Source: Gammaproteobacteria bacterium (GTDB lineage Bacteria > Pseudomonadota > Gammaproteobacteria > Steroidobacterales > GCA-2729495). From it: a DNA stretch of 64,000 nt. Shown here piece by piece: positions 15,687 to 25,118 of the stretch (positions within the stretch are counted from its first letter, which is position 1; each line of letters starts with the position of its first letter). The notes under the pieces were generated by a model, which worked only from the letters and a program-made list of their open reading frames with translations, had not been told where the DNA came from and made no database searches. The stretch covers positions 1 to 64,000 of the forward strand of contig JASJBD010000004.1 in NCBI GenBank assembly GCA_030066665.1, in the 5' to 3' direction. Made by a program: the position numbers and the translations under genes.

Positions 15687-18600
15687 ATGAGCAAGACCGA
15701 AAAATCGGTGAAGTACCCCGGGACTCGCGCGGCGATGGACGGCAACACGGCTGTAATCATGTGCGAGCGCGAAGCCAGCGACGCGGCCGGCGCCTATCCG
15801 ATCACACCGTCGACGCAAATGGGGGAGTACTGGGCGGAAGCTGCAGCGGCCGGGCATGTGAACGTTTCCGGACGCCCGCTGATTTTCATCGAACCGGAGG
15901 GCGAGCATGCGGCAGCCGCAGTGACCGCCGGCATGTCCATGACCGGACTGCGCGCGGCGAATTTTTCGTCGGGGCAGGGTATTGCCTACATGCACGAGTC
16001 GCTTTACGCGGCGGCCGGCAAACGACTGACCTACGTGCTGAATATCGGCGCCCGCGCCATTACCAAGGCCACGCTGAACGTGCATGCCGGCCATGACGAC
16101 TATCATTGCATCGACGACACCGGCTTCTTCCAGCTCTTTGCGACGAACGCCCAGAGCGCGGCCGATCTGAACATCATCGCGCACCGCATTGCGGAACTCG
16201 CGTTGACGCCTGGCGCAATCGCGCAAGACGGTTTCCTGACTACTCACCTGATCGAATCGCTGCTGGTGCCGGAACGTGCCTTGATCGAGGAGTACCTGGG
16301 TCGGCCGGACGACATCATCGACACACCCACGCCCGCGCAACGCATCATCTACGGCGATACGCGCCGGCGCGTCCCGGAATTGTGGGATGTGGACAATCCG
16401 GTCATGGCCGGGCTGGTGCAGAACCAGGATGCCTACATGCAGAGCGTCGCCGCGCAGCGACCGTTTTTCTATGACCATCTGCAACCGCTCGCGGATCAGG
16501 CCTTTGCCGAATTCGCGGAATTGACCGGCAGATCGTATTCGCGGGTCACGACATATCGCGCCGACGACGCCGACTATCTGATTCTCGGTCAGGGCAGCCT
16601 GATCCCCAGTGCCGAGGTGGTTGTCGACTACCTGCGTGAGTCACGCAAACTGAAGGTCGGCGTGGTGGGTGTCACAATGTTTCGGCCATTTCCGGCGGAT
16701 CAGCTTTCGCAGGTGCTGGCGGGCCGCAAAGGCGTGGTCGTGCTGGAGCGCCTGGATCAGCCGTTGGCCGGTGATTTGCCGCTGATGCGAGAAATCCGGG
16801 CGACTGTCAGCAAGTGCCTGGAAAATGGCCGCGACCGCAAGGAGACCCCGTATCCGGAGCTGGCCAGCTATGGCGACGCAGCCGATGCGCCGCCGCTGTA
16901 CTCGGGGTCTTTCGGGATGGGCAGCCGCGATTTGCAGCCTGAGGGCCTGATCGGCGCGGTCGAGAACATGTTGCCGGATGGCAAGCGTCGCAAGTTCTTT
17001 TACCTGTCGGTCGACTTCCTGCGCGAAAAACCGTTCACACCCAAGCAGGAGATTTATCAGCAGACGGTCGAGGATGCGTATCCGCACGTCCGCGAACTGG
17101 CTGTGCATGGCAGTGAGAATCCGAACCTCATGCCCAAAGACAGCATCACGGTGCGGTTCCACTCGGTCGGTGGCTGGGGCGCGATCACGACTGGCAAGAA
17201 CCTGGCGATGACGCTGTTTGATCTGCTTGGCTATCACATCAAGGCCAATCCGAAATACGGTTCCGAGAAGAAAGGCCAGCCCACCACGTTCTACCTGTCC
17301 GCTGCGCCGGAGCCCATCAAGGTCAACTGCGAGTACTTCTACGTCGACGTGGTGCTGTCGCCGGATCCCAACGTGTTTCATCACACGAATGCGCTCGCCG
17401 GGCTCCAGGAGGGTGGTGTCTTCATCATTCAGAGCGATCTCAAGAAACCGGAGGATGTCTGGGCAACAATTCCGATCAACTTCCAACAGCTGATCGTCGA
17501 AAAGGACATCCGAATATTTTTCCTGGATGCATTTCGCATTGCGCGCGAGGAAGCAACTGACCCCGACCTGCAGCTACGCATGCAGGGTGTCGCTTTCCAG
17601 GGTGCGTTCTTCGCCGCGTCGCCGGTGATGGAGAAATGCGGTCTGGACGAGCCGGCTTTGCTTGAGGCGATCCGGGACCAACTCGAGCATAAATTCGGCG
17701 CGAAGGGCGCCCGCGTGGTGGCAGACAACATGCGCGTGGTGCGGCGCGGTTTCGACGAGGTGCAGGAAATCGTCGATAAACCGTTCACGCTCCAGACCCG
17801 GCAGCTGCCGGAGCTGCCGCCGGAGCCGCCGGTGCCGATCATGCTCAAGCGGCAGCCGCAGAGCCAGGCACCGGCTACTGACATCCATCGATTCTGGGAG
17901 CAGACCGGCAACTTCTATGCGCGCGGCATGGGCAACGACAACCTGACCGACCCGTTCATCGGTCTCGGCGTGATGCCGGCCGTCACGTCGCTGTTCCGGG
18001 ACATGACGGGCATTCGTTTCGAACACCCGGAGTGGATCGCAGAGAACTGCACGGCCTGTGGTGATTGCTACACGGTCTGTCCGGACACGGCGATTCCCGG
18101 GTTGGTCAACGATCTGGGCCAGGTGATGGACACGGTCGTCAAACGTGTCAGGAAACAGGGCGAACCGCTCGAGCATCTACCGCGCGCCGTGCGCCAAATG
18201 GAGGGTCATTTGCGCCGGGCGATGAACGAGACCGAGGAGGGTGCCTCCGTGCAGGCCCTCATGACGGCGGCGATCGACAAGACTATCGGTGACAGCGACC
18301 TGGATGCCGACGGGCGGGCGGCCCTGAAACACGAGTTCGAGTTATTCACTGAAGAACTGGACGGCTTCCAGTTTTCGCTGACCCGGCCCTACTTCACGTT
18401 ACCCGAGAAGAAAGCGCCCGGCAGTGGCGGCTTGCTGTCGATCACTGTGGACCCGTATACCTGCAAAGGCTGCATGGAGTGCGTGGCGGTGTGCGACGAC
18501 GACGCGCTGCGGCCCATGACGCAGACGCCGGACAGCATCAAGCAGCTGCGCAAGCAATGGGAGTTCTGGCTGGATCTGCCCAACACGCCACGCAAATTTA

Positions 18601-20615
18601 TCCGGATCGACGATCTCGAGGAGCGTATCGGCGCGCTGGAAACGCTGTTGCTCGACAAGGACAACTACCTGTCCTTCGCCAGCGGCGACGGTGCGTGTCT
18701 CGGCTGTTCGGAAAAGACCGTCATTCACCTGTTCGTGGCAACCGTCGAAGCATTGATGCAGCCGCGCATCGCCGAGCACGTCCGGCAGCTTGAGGATCTG
18801 ATCGCGCGACTGAAGACGAAGGTGCAGGCGAAGCTGGTCGGTGAGATCGATCTGGACGAACCGGCGGAGATGGCCCGACTGGTGGAAGGCCTGGGCGACC
18901 GGGACCTGACGCTCGCTGCCATCGCGGACCAGATCGAGCACGACAAAGGCGGGCAGCCGATCGATCCGGAGTGGCTCAAGCATGTCACCGGCCTGATTGG
19001 CAGGCTTGAAGACCTGCGCAAGCGCTACACCGTGGGCACGGTCGGTCGTGGCCGCGCGCGCATGGGCGTGTTGAATGCGACCGGCTGCAGTTCAGTCTGG
19101 GGCAGTACCTATCCGTTCAATCCTTACCCGTTCCCGTGGGCGAATCACCTGTTCCAGGATTCGCCCTCGCTCGCCATGGGCGTGTTCGAAGGGCACATGG
19201 CCAAGATGGCAGCAGGTTTCAAGGCCATTCGCATGGCCGAACTGGAACTCACGGATGAATACCGGCCGTCCGAGCACGACGAGTTCTTCACGTACTTCAA
19301 CTGGCAGCAGTTCAGCGAAGAGGAGTTCAAGCTCTGTCCACCGGTGGTCGCGGTCGGCGGCGACGGCGCCATGTACGACATCGGCTTCCAGAACCTGTCG
19401 CGCCTGATGATGTCGGGCATGCCGATCAAAGTCGTGGTTCTCGATACCCAGGTGTATTCGAATACCGGTGGCCAGGCCTGCACGTCGGGTTTCTTCGGCC
19501 AGGTTTCCGACATGGCGCAATTCGGCAAAGCAATCCAGGGCAAACGCGAAGCGCGCAAGGAGATCGGCCTGATCGGCATGGCGCACCGCACGACTTACGT
19601 CCTGCAAAGCACGATCGCCTACGCCAGCCACATGATCGAAGGCTTCATCGAGGGTCTGCTCACGCGCCGGCCCGCACTTTTCAACCTGTACACCTCCTGT
19701 CAGCCGGAACACGGCATCGGCGATGACATGGGCGAGCAACAGGCGAGGCTGGTCGTCGAGTCGCGGGCCTATCCGCTATTCAAGTACGACCCGGACCTGG
19801 GCACGACGCCGGCCGAATGCCTCGACGTGTCCGGCAACCCGGATCCGGATGCCGCCTGGCCCACGTATTCACTGACCTACCTCGAAGGCAACCGCGAAAA
19901 GCAGCTGCAGCTGCCGATGACGTTCGCTGATTTCGCCATTACCGAAGTCCGTTTCCGCAAGCATTTCCGGATGGCACCACACGATACCTGGAACGAGCAG
20001 ATGATCCCGCTGCACGAATTCCTCGAACTCAGCGATGCCGATCGCGAGGGCCGCTATCCCTACATCTGGACGGTCGATCGCAAGAATCATTTGAGTCGCT
20101 TGCTGGTTGACGAAGCCATGGTGCGCTCCTGCGAGGACCGGCGGGATTTCTGGCAGACGCTGCGGTCGCTGGCCGGGGTGGATCGCAAGGAACCTCCGCT
20201 GGCGGAGATCGAACAGCGCGTCCGCCAGGAGGTAATCGGCAAGATTGCGGCGGGCCTGGCGCAGTTTGCGGACGGTGACGTCGCGGCGTTGGCAACCGAC
20301 GCCGTGGTTCCCGCCGTCGCGCCGGATGCAGCCACGGCCGAGGCTGCACCCGCGGCGGCCGGCGACTACATGGCGCCGTGGATCGATACCGAGGACTGCA
20401 CGGCCTGCGACGAGTGCACTCGGCTGAACTCCGCCATCTTCGAATACAACGAAAACAAGAAGGCCTTCATCAAGGATCCGGACGGCGGTCCGTACAGCGA
20501 TCTCGTCAAGGCTGCCGAGAAATGTACGGCTCAGGTAATTCACCCGGGTCTGCCGAGGGATCGTTCCGCCGCCGACATCGACAAGTGGATCGCCCGCGGC
20601 AGCAAGTACAACTAG
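15687..20615 (+). CDS. nifJ: Giant pyruvate/2-oxoacid:ferredoxin oxidoreductase
   Basis: The 1642-residue product shows the NifJ domain order: domain I with YPITPSTQMGEYW (about 35-47), a gamma domain with RFHSVGGWGAITTGKN (about 487), a ferredoxin domain with CTACGDCYTVCP (about 787) and CKGCMECVAVCDDDA (about 928), and a TPP domain with CLGC and GATGCSSVWG-like sequence (about 1005-1140). It oxidises a 2-oxoacid with CoA to acyl-CoA, CO2 and reduced ferredoxin. Usual NifJ length is about 1170-1200. The extra mass includes a roughly 100-residue insert between the two ferredoxin clusters, an insert after the TPP CxxC, and a C-terminal extension with another CTACDEC cluster (about 1570). Its place between rnfB and rnfC implies direct ferredoxin supply to Rnf. 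The substrate (pyruvate or another 2-oxoacid) is not proven. Confidence 0.9.
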   Translation: MSKTEKSVKYPGTRAAMDGNTAVIMCEREASDAAGAYPITPSTQMGEYWAEAAAAGHVNVSGRPLIFIEPEGEHAAAAVTAGMSMTGLRAANFSSGQGIAYMHESLYAAAGKRLTYVLNIGARAITKATLNVHAGHDDYHCIDDTGFFQLFATNAQSAADLNIIAHRIAELALTPGAIAQDGFLTTHLIESLLVPERALIEEYLGRPDDIIDTPTPAQRIIYGDTRRRVPELWDVDNPVMAGLVQNQDAYMQSVAAQRPFFYDHLQPLADQAFAEFAELTGRSYSRVTTYRADDADYLILGQGSLIPSAEVVVDYLRESRKLKVGVVGVTMFRPFPADQLSQVLAGRKGVVVLERLDQPLAGDLPLMREIRATVSKCLENGRDRKETPYPELASYGDAADAPPLYSGSFGMGSRDLQPEGLIGAVENMLPDGKRRKFFYLSVDFLREKPFTPKQEIYQQTVEDAYPHVRELAVHGSENPNLMPKDSITVRFHSVGGWGAITTGKNLAMTLFDLLGYHIKANPKYGSEKKGQPTTFYLSAAPEPIKVNCEYFYVDVVLSPDPNVFHHTNALAGLQEGGVFIIQSDLKKPEDVWATIPINFQQLIVEKDIRIFFLDAFRIAREEATDPDLQLRMQGVAFQGAFFAASPVMEKCGLDEPALLEAIRDQLEHKFGAKGARVVADNMRVVRRGFDEVQEIVDKPFTLQTRQLPELPPEPPVPIMLKRQPQSQAPATDIHRFWEQTGNFYARGMGNDNLTDPFIGLGVMPAVTSLFRDMTGIRFEHPEWIAENCTACGDCYTVCPDTAIPGLVNDLGQVMDTVVKRVRKQGEPLEHLPRAVRQMEGHLRRAMNETEEGASVQALMTAAIDKTIGDSDLDADGRAALKHEFELFTEELDGFQFSLTRPYFTLPEKKAPGSGGLLSITVDPYTCKGCMECVAVCDDDALRPMTQTPDSIKQLRKQWEFWLDLPNTPRKFIRIDDLEERIGALETLLLDKDNYLSFASGDGACLGCSEKTVIHLFVATVEALMQPRIAEHVRQLEDLIARLKTKVQAKLVGEIDLDEPAEMARLVEGLGDRDLTLAAIADQIEHDKGGQPIDPEWLKHVTGLIGRLEDLRKRYTVGTVGRGRARMGVLNATGCSSVWGSTYPFNPYPFPWANHLFQDSPSLAMGVFEGHMAKMAAGFKAIRMAELELTDEYRPSEHDEFFTYFNWQQFSEEEFKLCPPVVAVGGDGAMYDIGFQNLSRLMMSGMPIKVVVLDTQVYSNTGGQACTSGFFGQVSDMAQFGKAIQGKREARKEIGLIGMAHRTTYVLQSTIAYASHMIEGFIEGLLTRRPALFNLYTSCQPEHGIGDDMGEQQARLVVESRAYPLFKYDPDLGTTPAECLDVSGNPDPDAAWPTYSLTYLEGNREKQLQLPMTFADFAITEVRFRKHFRMAPHDTWNEQMIPLHEFLELSDADREGRYPYIWTVDRKNHLSRLLVDEAMVRSCEDRRDFWQTLRSLAGVDRKEPPLAEIEQRVRQEVIGKIAAGLAQFADGDVAALATDAVVPAVAPDAATAEAAPAAAGDYMAPWIDTEDCTACDECTRLNSAIFEYNENKKAFIKDPDGGPYSDLVKAAEKCTAQVIHPGLPRDRSAADIDKWIARGSKYN

Positions 20616-20649
20616 TCGATCAAGTGGTCGACCGAGCCGGCGAGCGACG

Positions 20650-21987
20650 ATGCTGAGTCTGCTGCGACGCTATCCCAGCTTCACGCACGGTGTGCATTTG
20701 CCGGATGCGAAGGACGATACCTGCCAGGAGGCTATCCGGCAGTTTCCGTTCGCGCCCGTGCTCGTGGTGCCTCTGTCGCAGCATGCCGGCAAGCCTTCGG
20801 TGCCGACCGTGCGGGAAGGCGAGGAGGTGAGTCGCGGGCAATGCATTGCCGCGGCCGATGGCTTCGTGTCAGTGCCGCAACACGCGCCGGTGACCGGCAC
20901 TGTGCGGCGCATTGGCCTGGCGCCGAGTATTGCCGGTGCGATGACGCCCGCCATCTACCTGGAACCCTACCCGGGTTCATCCCAGGAGGTAGCCGAAGGC
21001 GAGCCCTGCAACATCGACCAGTCCACACCCGACGACATCGTCGCAGCGATCCAGGCGGCCGGGATTGTGGGGCTTGGCGGCGCTGCGTTTCCAACGCACG
21101 TGAAGCTGCGACCGCCCGACGGGAAGGTGATGGAAGTCCTGATGATCAACGGCGTGGAATGCGAACCCTATCTCACGACCGATCACCGCGTGATGCTGGA
21201 GCAAACGGATGACGTCCACACCGGTATTCGCTATTTGCTGAAAGCGACCGGCGCCACGCGCGCAATCATCGGCATCGAGGCGAACAAGCTGGACGCCGTC
21301 GATGCGCTGCGCGCGGCGATACCCGCTGATCTGCCAGTCAGCGTCGAGCCCGTGGCGGTCAAGTATCCGCAGGGCGCGGAGAAAATGTTGATCACCGCCC
21401 TGCTGGATCGGGAAGTGCCGTCCAGCGGATTGCCGCTGGATGTTGGTGTCGTGGTGGTCAACGTGGCGACGACCGCGGAAATCGGTCGTTTACTGCCGCA
21501 CGGCCGCGGCATTCAGGAGCGCGTGGTAACGATCTCCGGGCCGGCCGTCGGCCGCAAGGGCAATTACCGCATTCCGATTGGCACGCCGTTGCGGTTCGCG
21601 CTGGAGCAGGTGGACTTGAGTCCGGACGTCAGCCGGGTATTTCTGGGCGGGCCAATGATGGGCCAGGCACTGTCGAGCCTCGATATTCCGATCACCAAGG
21701 GAACGTCGGGTTTTGTCGCATTCACGTCGGCTGAAACTCGTGCAAGTCCGAGCGAGCAGCCGTGCATTCGCTGTGCCTACTGCGTCGATGCCTGCCCGAT
21801 ACATCTCAATCCGTCGCAGTTGGGGCTGCTGGCGATGAACGCCGAATACGACCGGATGGCCGACGAGTTCAATCTGATGGACTGCTTCGAGTGTGGCTCC
21901 TGCGCGTATGTGTGTCCGTCGCATATTCCGCTGGTGCAGCGTTTTCGCGTGGCCAAGGCGATTGTCAGAAAACGGCGGGCCGCCTGA
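20650..21987 (+). CDS. rnfC: Rnf complex subunit C (NADH-dehydrogenase-like)
   Basis: The 445-residue protein begins with GVHLPDAKDDT, has a flavin/NADH-binding core (GIVGLGGAAFPTHVKL, about 137-152) and ends with two 4Fe-4S sites, CIRCAYCVDACP (about 374) and CFECGSCAYVCP (about 414). It carries out NAD reduction or NADH oxidation on the cytoplasmic side. Its stop overlaps the rnfD start (TGATG). It lacks the long Ala-rich tail of E. coli RsxC. Confidence 0.95.
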   Translation: MLSLLRRYPSFTHGVHLPDAKDDTCQEAIRQFPFAPVLVVPLSQHAGKPSVPTVREGEEVSRGQCIAAADGFVSVPQHAPVTGTVRRIGLAPSIAGAMTPAIYLEPYPGSSQEVAEGEPCNIDQSTPDDIVAAIQAAGIVGLGGAAFPTHVKLRPPDGKVMEVLMINGVECEPYLTTDHRVMLEQTDDVHTGIRYLLKATGATRAIIGIEANKLDAVDALRAAIPADLPVSVEPVAVKYPQGAEKMLITALLDREVPSSGLPLDVGVVVVNVATTAEIGRLLPHGRGIQERVVTISGPAVGRKGNYRIPIGTPLRFALEQVDLSPDVSRVFLGGPMMGQALSSLDIPITKGTSGFVAFTSAETRASPSEQPCIRCAYCVDACPIHLNPSQLGLLAMNAEYDRMADEFNLMDCFECGSCAYVCPSHIPLVQRFRVAKAIVRKRRAA

Positions 21988-23009
21988 TGCCGGAACCAGG
22001 CAAGACACTCGATATCGACACGTCGCCGCATCTCAAAAGCGGCGCCAGTGTCGACATCATCATGCGCAATGTCGTAGTCGCGCTGCTGCCCATCTCCGTG
22101 TTCGCCATCTACCTGTTCGGGCTGGCAGCGCTGGTCACACTGATTGCGGCCACGCTCAGCTGTGTGCTGACTGAGCATCTGCTATGCCGTGCGAACGACA
22201 AGCCGTCGACCGTTGGCGACTGGTCCGTCGTGGTGACCGGCGTCATTTACGGTCTGACCCTGCCGCCGGGCCTGCCGGTCTGGATGGTTATTGTTGGCGG
22301 TGTAACCGGCGTGGGCCTGGGCAAGTTCCTGTTCGGCGGTCTCGGTTATAACGCCTTCAACCCGGCGCTGATCGGGCGGGCCTTCCTGCAGGCGGCCTTC
22401 CCGGTGGCCATGACATCCTGGTATGCCCCACTGGCGGCTGATCGTTTCGTGACCCTGCCGTCATCGACCTTGACGTTGCCGTTTGCGACGCCGGTTTACG
22501 ACGTGCTCACGGGACCGACGCCGCTGGCAGCGCTGAAGTTCGACGGGGACGTCACGGCGACGGGTGACCTGTTGCTCGGACTGACCAGCGGTTCGACGGG
22601 TGAAACCGGGGCCGTGCTGATTCTGGCCGGGGGCTTGTACCTGATCGCGCGAAACATGATGAACTGGCGCATCCCCGCCGCGATTCTGCTGACGGTTTTC
22701 GTGTTGAGTTGGATCTTTCACCGGATCGATCCGGGCAGCTACCCCGACCCCGTGTTCATGCTGTTTGCCGGTGGCCTGATGCTGGGCGCGGTCTTCATGG
22801 CGACCGACATGGTGGCGTCACCAATGACCGGGCTCGGCTGTGCGTTGTACGGCCTGCTGATCGGCGCGCTGGTCGTGGTCATCCGGCTTTGGGGTGGCAT
22901 GCCGGAAGGCGTGATGTACGCGATCTTGCTGGCGAACGCGTTCTCGCCGCACATCGACAACCTGATCCGTCCGCGGGTCTACGGCACGCAACGGCGGGAA
23001 TCACCGTGA
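21987..23009 (+). CDS. rnfD: Rnf complex subunit D
   Basis: This 340-residue membrane protein has about nine or ten helices. The motif DVLTGPTPL (about 170-178) matches the region where RnfD/NqrB carry covalent FMN on a Thr (usual SGAT); here Ser is Thr and Ala is Pro, but the acceptor Thr is present. It forms part of the ion path. It is coupled to rnfC by a one-base overlap and to rnfG by GTGA. Confidence 0.95.
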   Translation: MPEPGKTLDIDTSPHLKSGASVDIIMRNVVVALLPISVFAIYLFGLAALVTLIAATLSCVLTEHLLCRANDKPSTVGDWSVVVTGVIYGLTLPPGLPVWMVIVGGVTGVGLGKFLFGGLGYNAFNPALIGRAFLQAAFPVAMTSWYAPLAADRFVTLPSSTLTLPFATPVYDVLTGPTPLAALKFDGDVTATGDLLLGLTSGSTGETGAVLILAGGLYLIARNMMNWRIPAAILLTVFVLSWIFHRIDPGSYPDPVFMLFAGGLMLGAVFMATDMVASPMTGLGCALYGLLIGALVVVIRLWGGMPEGVMYAILLANAFSPHIDNLIRPRVYGTQRRESP

Positions 23010-23692
23010 CCGAGACAACCCAGCCCGCGCGTCCGCCAGTGTGGCCGATGTATCGGTCACTGGTCGGGATTGGCGTATTGTGTGCGGTGCTGATCGTGCT
23101 GGTGTTCGATGGGACCCGCCCGATCATCGCGCGCAATCGCGCCGAAGCCCTCGAACGCGCCGTGTTTACCGTTTTGCCCGACGCCACGCGCCGCGTGACT
23201 TTCGCGTTGGTCGACGAGCGGCGGTTCGAACCCGTGACCAATGGTTCGGGTAGCCTGCTGCATGCCGGCTTCGATGCCGATGACCGGTTGGTCGGGGTGG
23301 CGGTAGAAGCCGGTGGCATGGGTTACGCCGACACCATCAGCCTGCTTTACGGGTACAGCCCGGCCGCAGAAACCATCGTCGGCATGCAGGTGCTGACCAG
23401 CAAGGAGACCCCGGGTCTGGGCGACAAGATCCAGACGGACGAAGACTTCCTGGCTAATTTCGCTGCGCTGGACGTAAAACTTGACGAGACCGGCACGACG
23501 CTGCGGCACCGGATCGAGACCGTCAAGCAGGGCACCAAGTCCGAGCCCTGGCAAATTGACGGCATCACCGGTGCCACCATTTCGTCGGAAGCCATCGGCG
23601 ACATTCTCGCCGCGAGCAGCGCTTACTGGGTGCCGTTGATCCGGCGCCGGCTCGAGGATCTCGAGACGGGGGGCATTGATGCCGCTCCCTGA
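23006..23692 (+). CDS. rnfG: Rnf complex subunit G, flavoprotein
   Basis: The 228-residue protein has one N-terminal membrane helix (about 15-33) and a periplasmic FMN-binding domain. DGITGATISSEA (about 184-195) holds the S/T-G-A-T motif with the Thr that receives FMN from ApbE. SKETPGLGDKI is also typical. It starts at GTG 23006, overlapping the rnfD stop, and overlaps rnfE by 14 bases. No apbE gene lies in the window. Confidence 0.95.
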   Translation: MTETTQPARPPVWPMYRSLVGIGVLCAVLIVLVFDGTRPIIARNRAEALERAVFTVLPDATRRVTFALVDERRFEPVTNGSGSLLHAGFDADDRLVGVAVEAGGMGYADTISLLYGYSPAAETIVGMQVLTSKETPGLGDKIQTDEDFLANFAALDVKLDETGTTLRHRIETVKQGTKSEPWQIDGITGATISSEAIGDILAASSAYWVPLIRRRLEDLETGGIDAAP

Positions 23693-24329
23693 TCTGCCAC
23701 CAACCACGCCCACCGACGAGTTCGTCAAAGGCCTGTGGCGAGAGAACCCCGTGTTCGTGCAGGTGCTCGGCATGTGCCCGGTGCTGGCGGTCAGCAACTC
23801 CGCCGTTAACGCGCTGGCCATGGGGCTGGCCACGACTTTCGTGATGCTGATGTCGAACCTGCTGGTGTCGTCGTTACGAAACTTTATTCCCAAGCAGGTG
23901 CGGATCGCCTCCTACATTCTGATCATCGCGACGTTCGTGACTATCGTCGACTACGTCATCGCGGCTATCAGCCTCGAGTTATACAACGCGCTGGGCGCGT
24001 TCATTTCGCTGATCGTCGTGAACTGCCTGATTCTCGGCCGTGCCGAGGCCTTTGCGTCGAAGCACGGTATCGGTATGGCGGCGCTCGACGCGCTCGGCAT
24101 GGGCATCGGGTTCACAGTCGCGCTGCTCTGCCTCGGCGGGGTCCGCGAAATCCTTGGCAGCGGCTCGCTGTTTGGTGTGGCGTTGTTTCCGGAGGCCTTC
24201 CAGCCGTGGGTGGTGATGATCCTGCCCGGCGGCGGATTCTTTACGCTGGCCGGCTGGTTGCTGCTGATCAATTATCTGAAAGAACGCCGCGAGGCCGCGA
24301 GCGTCATGTTGCAGGAGACTCCGGAATGA
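23679..24329 (+). CDS. rnfE: Rnf complex subunit E
   Basis: The 216-residue integral membrane protein has six helices and the typical NPVFVQVLGMCPVLAVSNS near the N-terminus, with LIVVNCLILGRAEAFA mid-sequence; Cys in these motifs binds the membrane [2Fe-2S] shared with RnfA. I chose ATG 23679 over the TTG just before it. ATGA overlap couples it to rnfA. Confidence 0.95.
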   Translation: MPLPDLPPTTPTDEFVKGLWRENPVFVQVLGMCPVLAVSNSAVNALAMGLATTFVMLMSNLLVSSLRNFIPKQVRIASYILIIATFVTIVDYVIAAISLELYNALGAFISLIVVNCLILGRAEAFASKHGIGMAALDALGMGIGFTVALLCLGGVREILGSGSLFGVALFPEAFQPWVVMILPGGGFFTLAGWLLLINYLKERREAASVMLQETPE

Positions 24330-24907
24330 ACGGCGAATCGCTCTGGTCGATCTTCGTGAATGCGGCGCTCGTGAATAACTTCGTGTTGGCCTACTTCCTG
24401 GGGATCTGCCCGTTCCTGGGTGTCTCGGCCAAACTGGAAACCGCGGTCCGCATGGGCGGCGCGGTGATGTTCGTCATGCTGGTGAGTTCGGTTTGCGCCT
24501 ACGGAATCAACCTGGTCCTGCTCGCCATCGGCGCGCCGTTCCTGAAGCTCATCTCGTTCATCGTGGTCATCGCGTCCACGGTCCAGCTGGTGGAGATGTT
24601 CATCAAGAAGACCAGCCCGACGTTGTTTCGCGCGCTCGGCATATTCCTGCCGCTCATCACTACCAATTGCGCGATTCTCGGGCTCGCCCTGTTTCAGACG
24701 AACAAAGGCTACGACTTCGGCCAGGCGATCGTGTATGCACTGGGCGCCGGTGCGGGCTTCGCACTGGCGCTGATACTGATGGCCGGTGTGCGCGAGAAGC
24801 TGGAACTTGCCAGCATGCCCAATGCCGTGCAGGGCACGGCTGTCGCGTTGCTGGTGGCCGGCATCCTGTCGCTGGCGTTCATGGGTTTCGCGGGGCTGGG
24901 GGCGTGA
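24326..24907 (+). CDS. rnfA: Rnf complex subunit A
   Basis: The 193-residue membrane protein has six helices, with NNFVLAYFLGICPFLGVS and LPLITTNCAILGLAL, the Cys-containing repeats that mirror those of RnfE. The length matches E. coli RsxA (193). It ends the canonical B-C-D-G-E-A set and is followed immediately by a Cys-rich small protein. Confidence 0.95.
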   Translation: MNGESLWSIFVNAALVNNFVLAYFLGICPFLGVSAKLETAVRMGGAVMFVMLVSSVCAYGINLVLLAIGAPFLKLISFIVVIASTVQLVEMFIKKTSPTLFRALGIFLPLITTNCAILGLALFQTNKGYDFGQAIVYALGAGAGFALALILMAGVREKLELASMPNAVQGTAVALLVAGILSLAFMGFAGLGA

Positions 24908-24909
24908 AC

Positions 24910-25116
24910 ATGCTCTTCGACTATCTGCCCGCGGTGCTGCTGCTGCCAATACTGTTGCTGGCCTGGGTCGGCGTGCAGCAAGCGTGGGGGCGAATGTTCC
25001 CGACGCCGGACGGCCACGGTGACACGCTCGCCGGGCGGGTGGACTGCGGCAATTGCAGCTGCCTCCAACCCTGCCGGCGAAAACAGGCTATAAATACAAC
25101 CAGGAGGAGATCCTGA
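24910..25116 (+). CDS. NqrM-like Cys-rich maturation protein
   Basis: The 68-residue protein has one N-terminal helix (about 6-24) and a C-terminal cluster of four Cys (46, 49, 51, 55; DCGNCSCLQPC). NqrM, needed to assemble Na+-NQR, has the same size, topology and a CxC..PC ending, so this is probably an Rnf counterpart that inserts the RnfA/E iron site. The N-terminal GSCGG of NqrM is not obvious. It follows rnfA at once; a GTG at 24904 overlapping the rnfA stop is an alternative start. The ribosome binding site of the next gene lies inside its 3' end. Confidence 0.6.
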   Translation: MLFDYLPAVLLLPILLLAWVGVQQAWGRMFPTPDGHGDTLAGRVDCGNCSCLQPCRRKQAINTTRRRS

Positions 25117-25118
25117 CG

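Noticed and set aside
16641-17486. Long minus-strand frame opposite nifJ
   Set aside because: It lies wholly inside the nifJ coding region and has no ribosome binding site or domain pattern.
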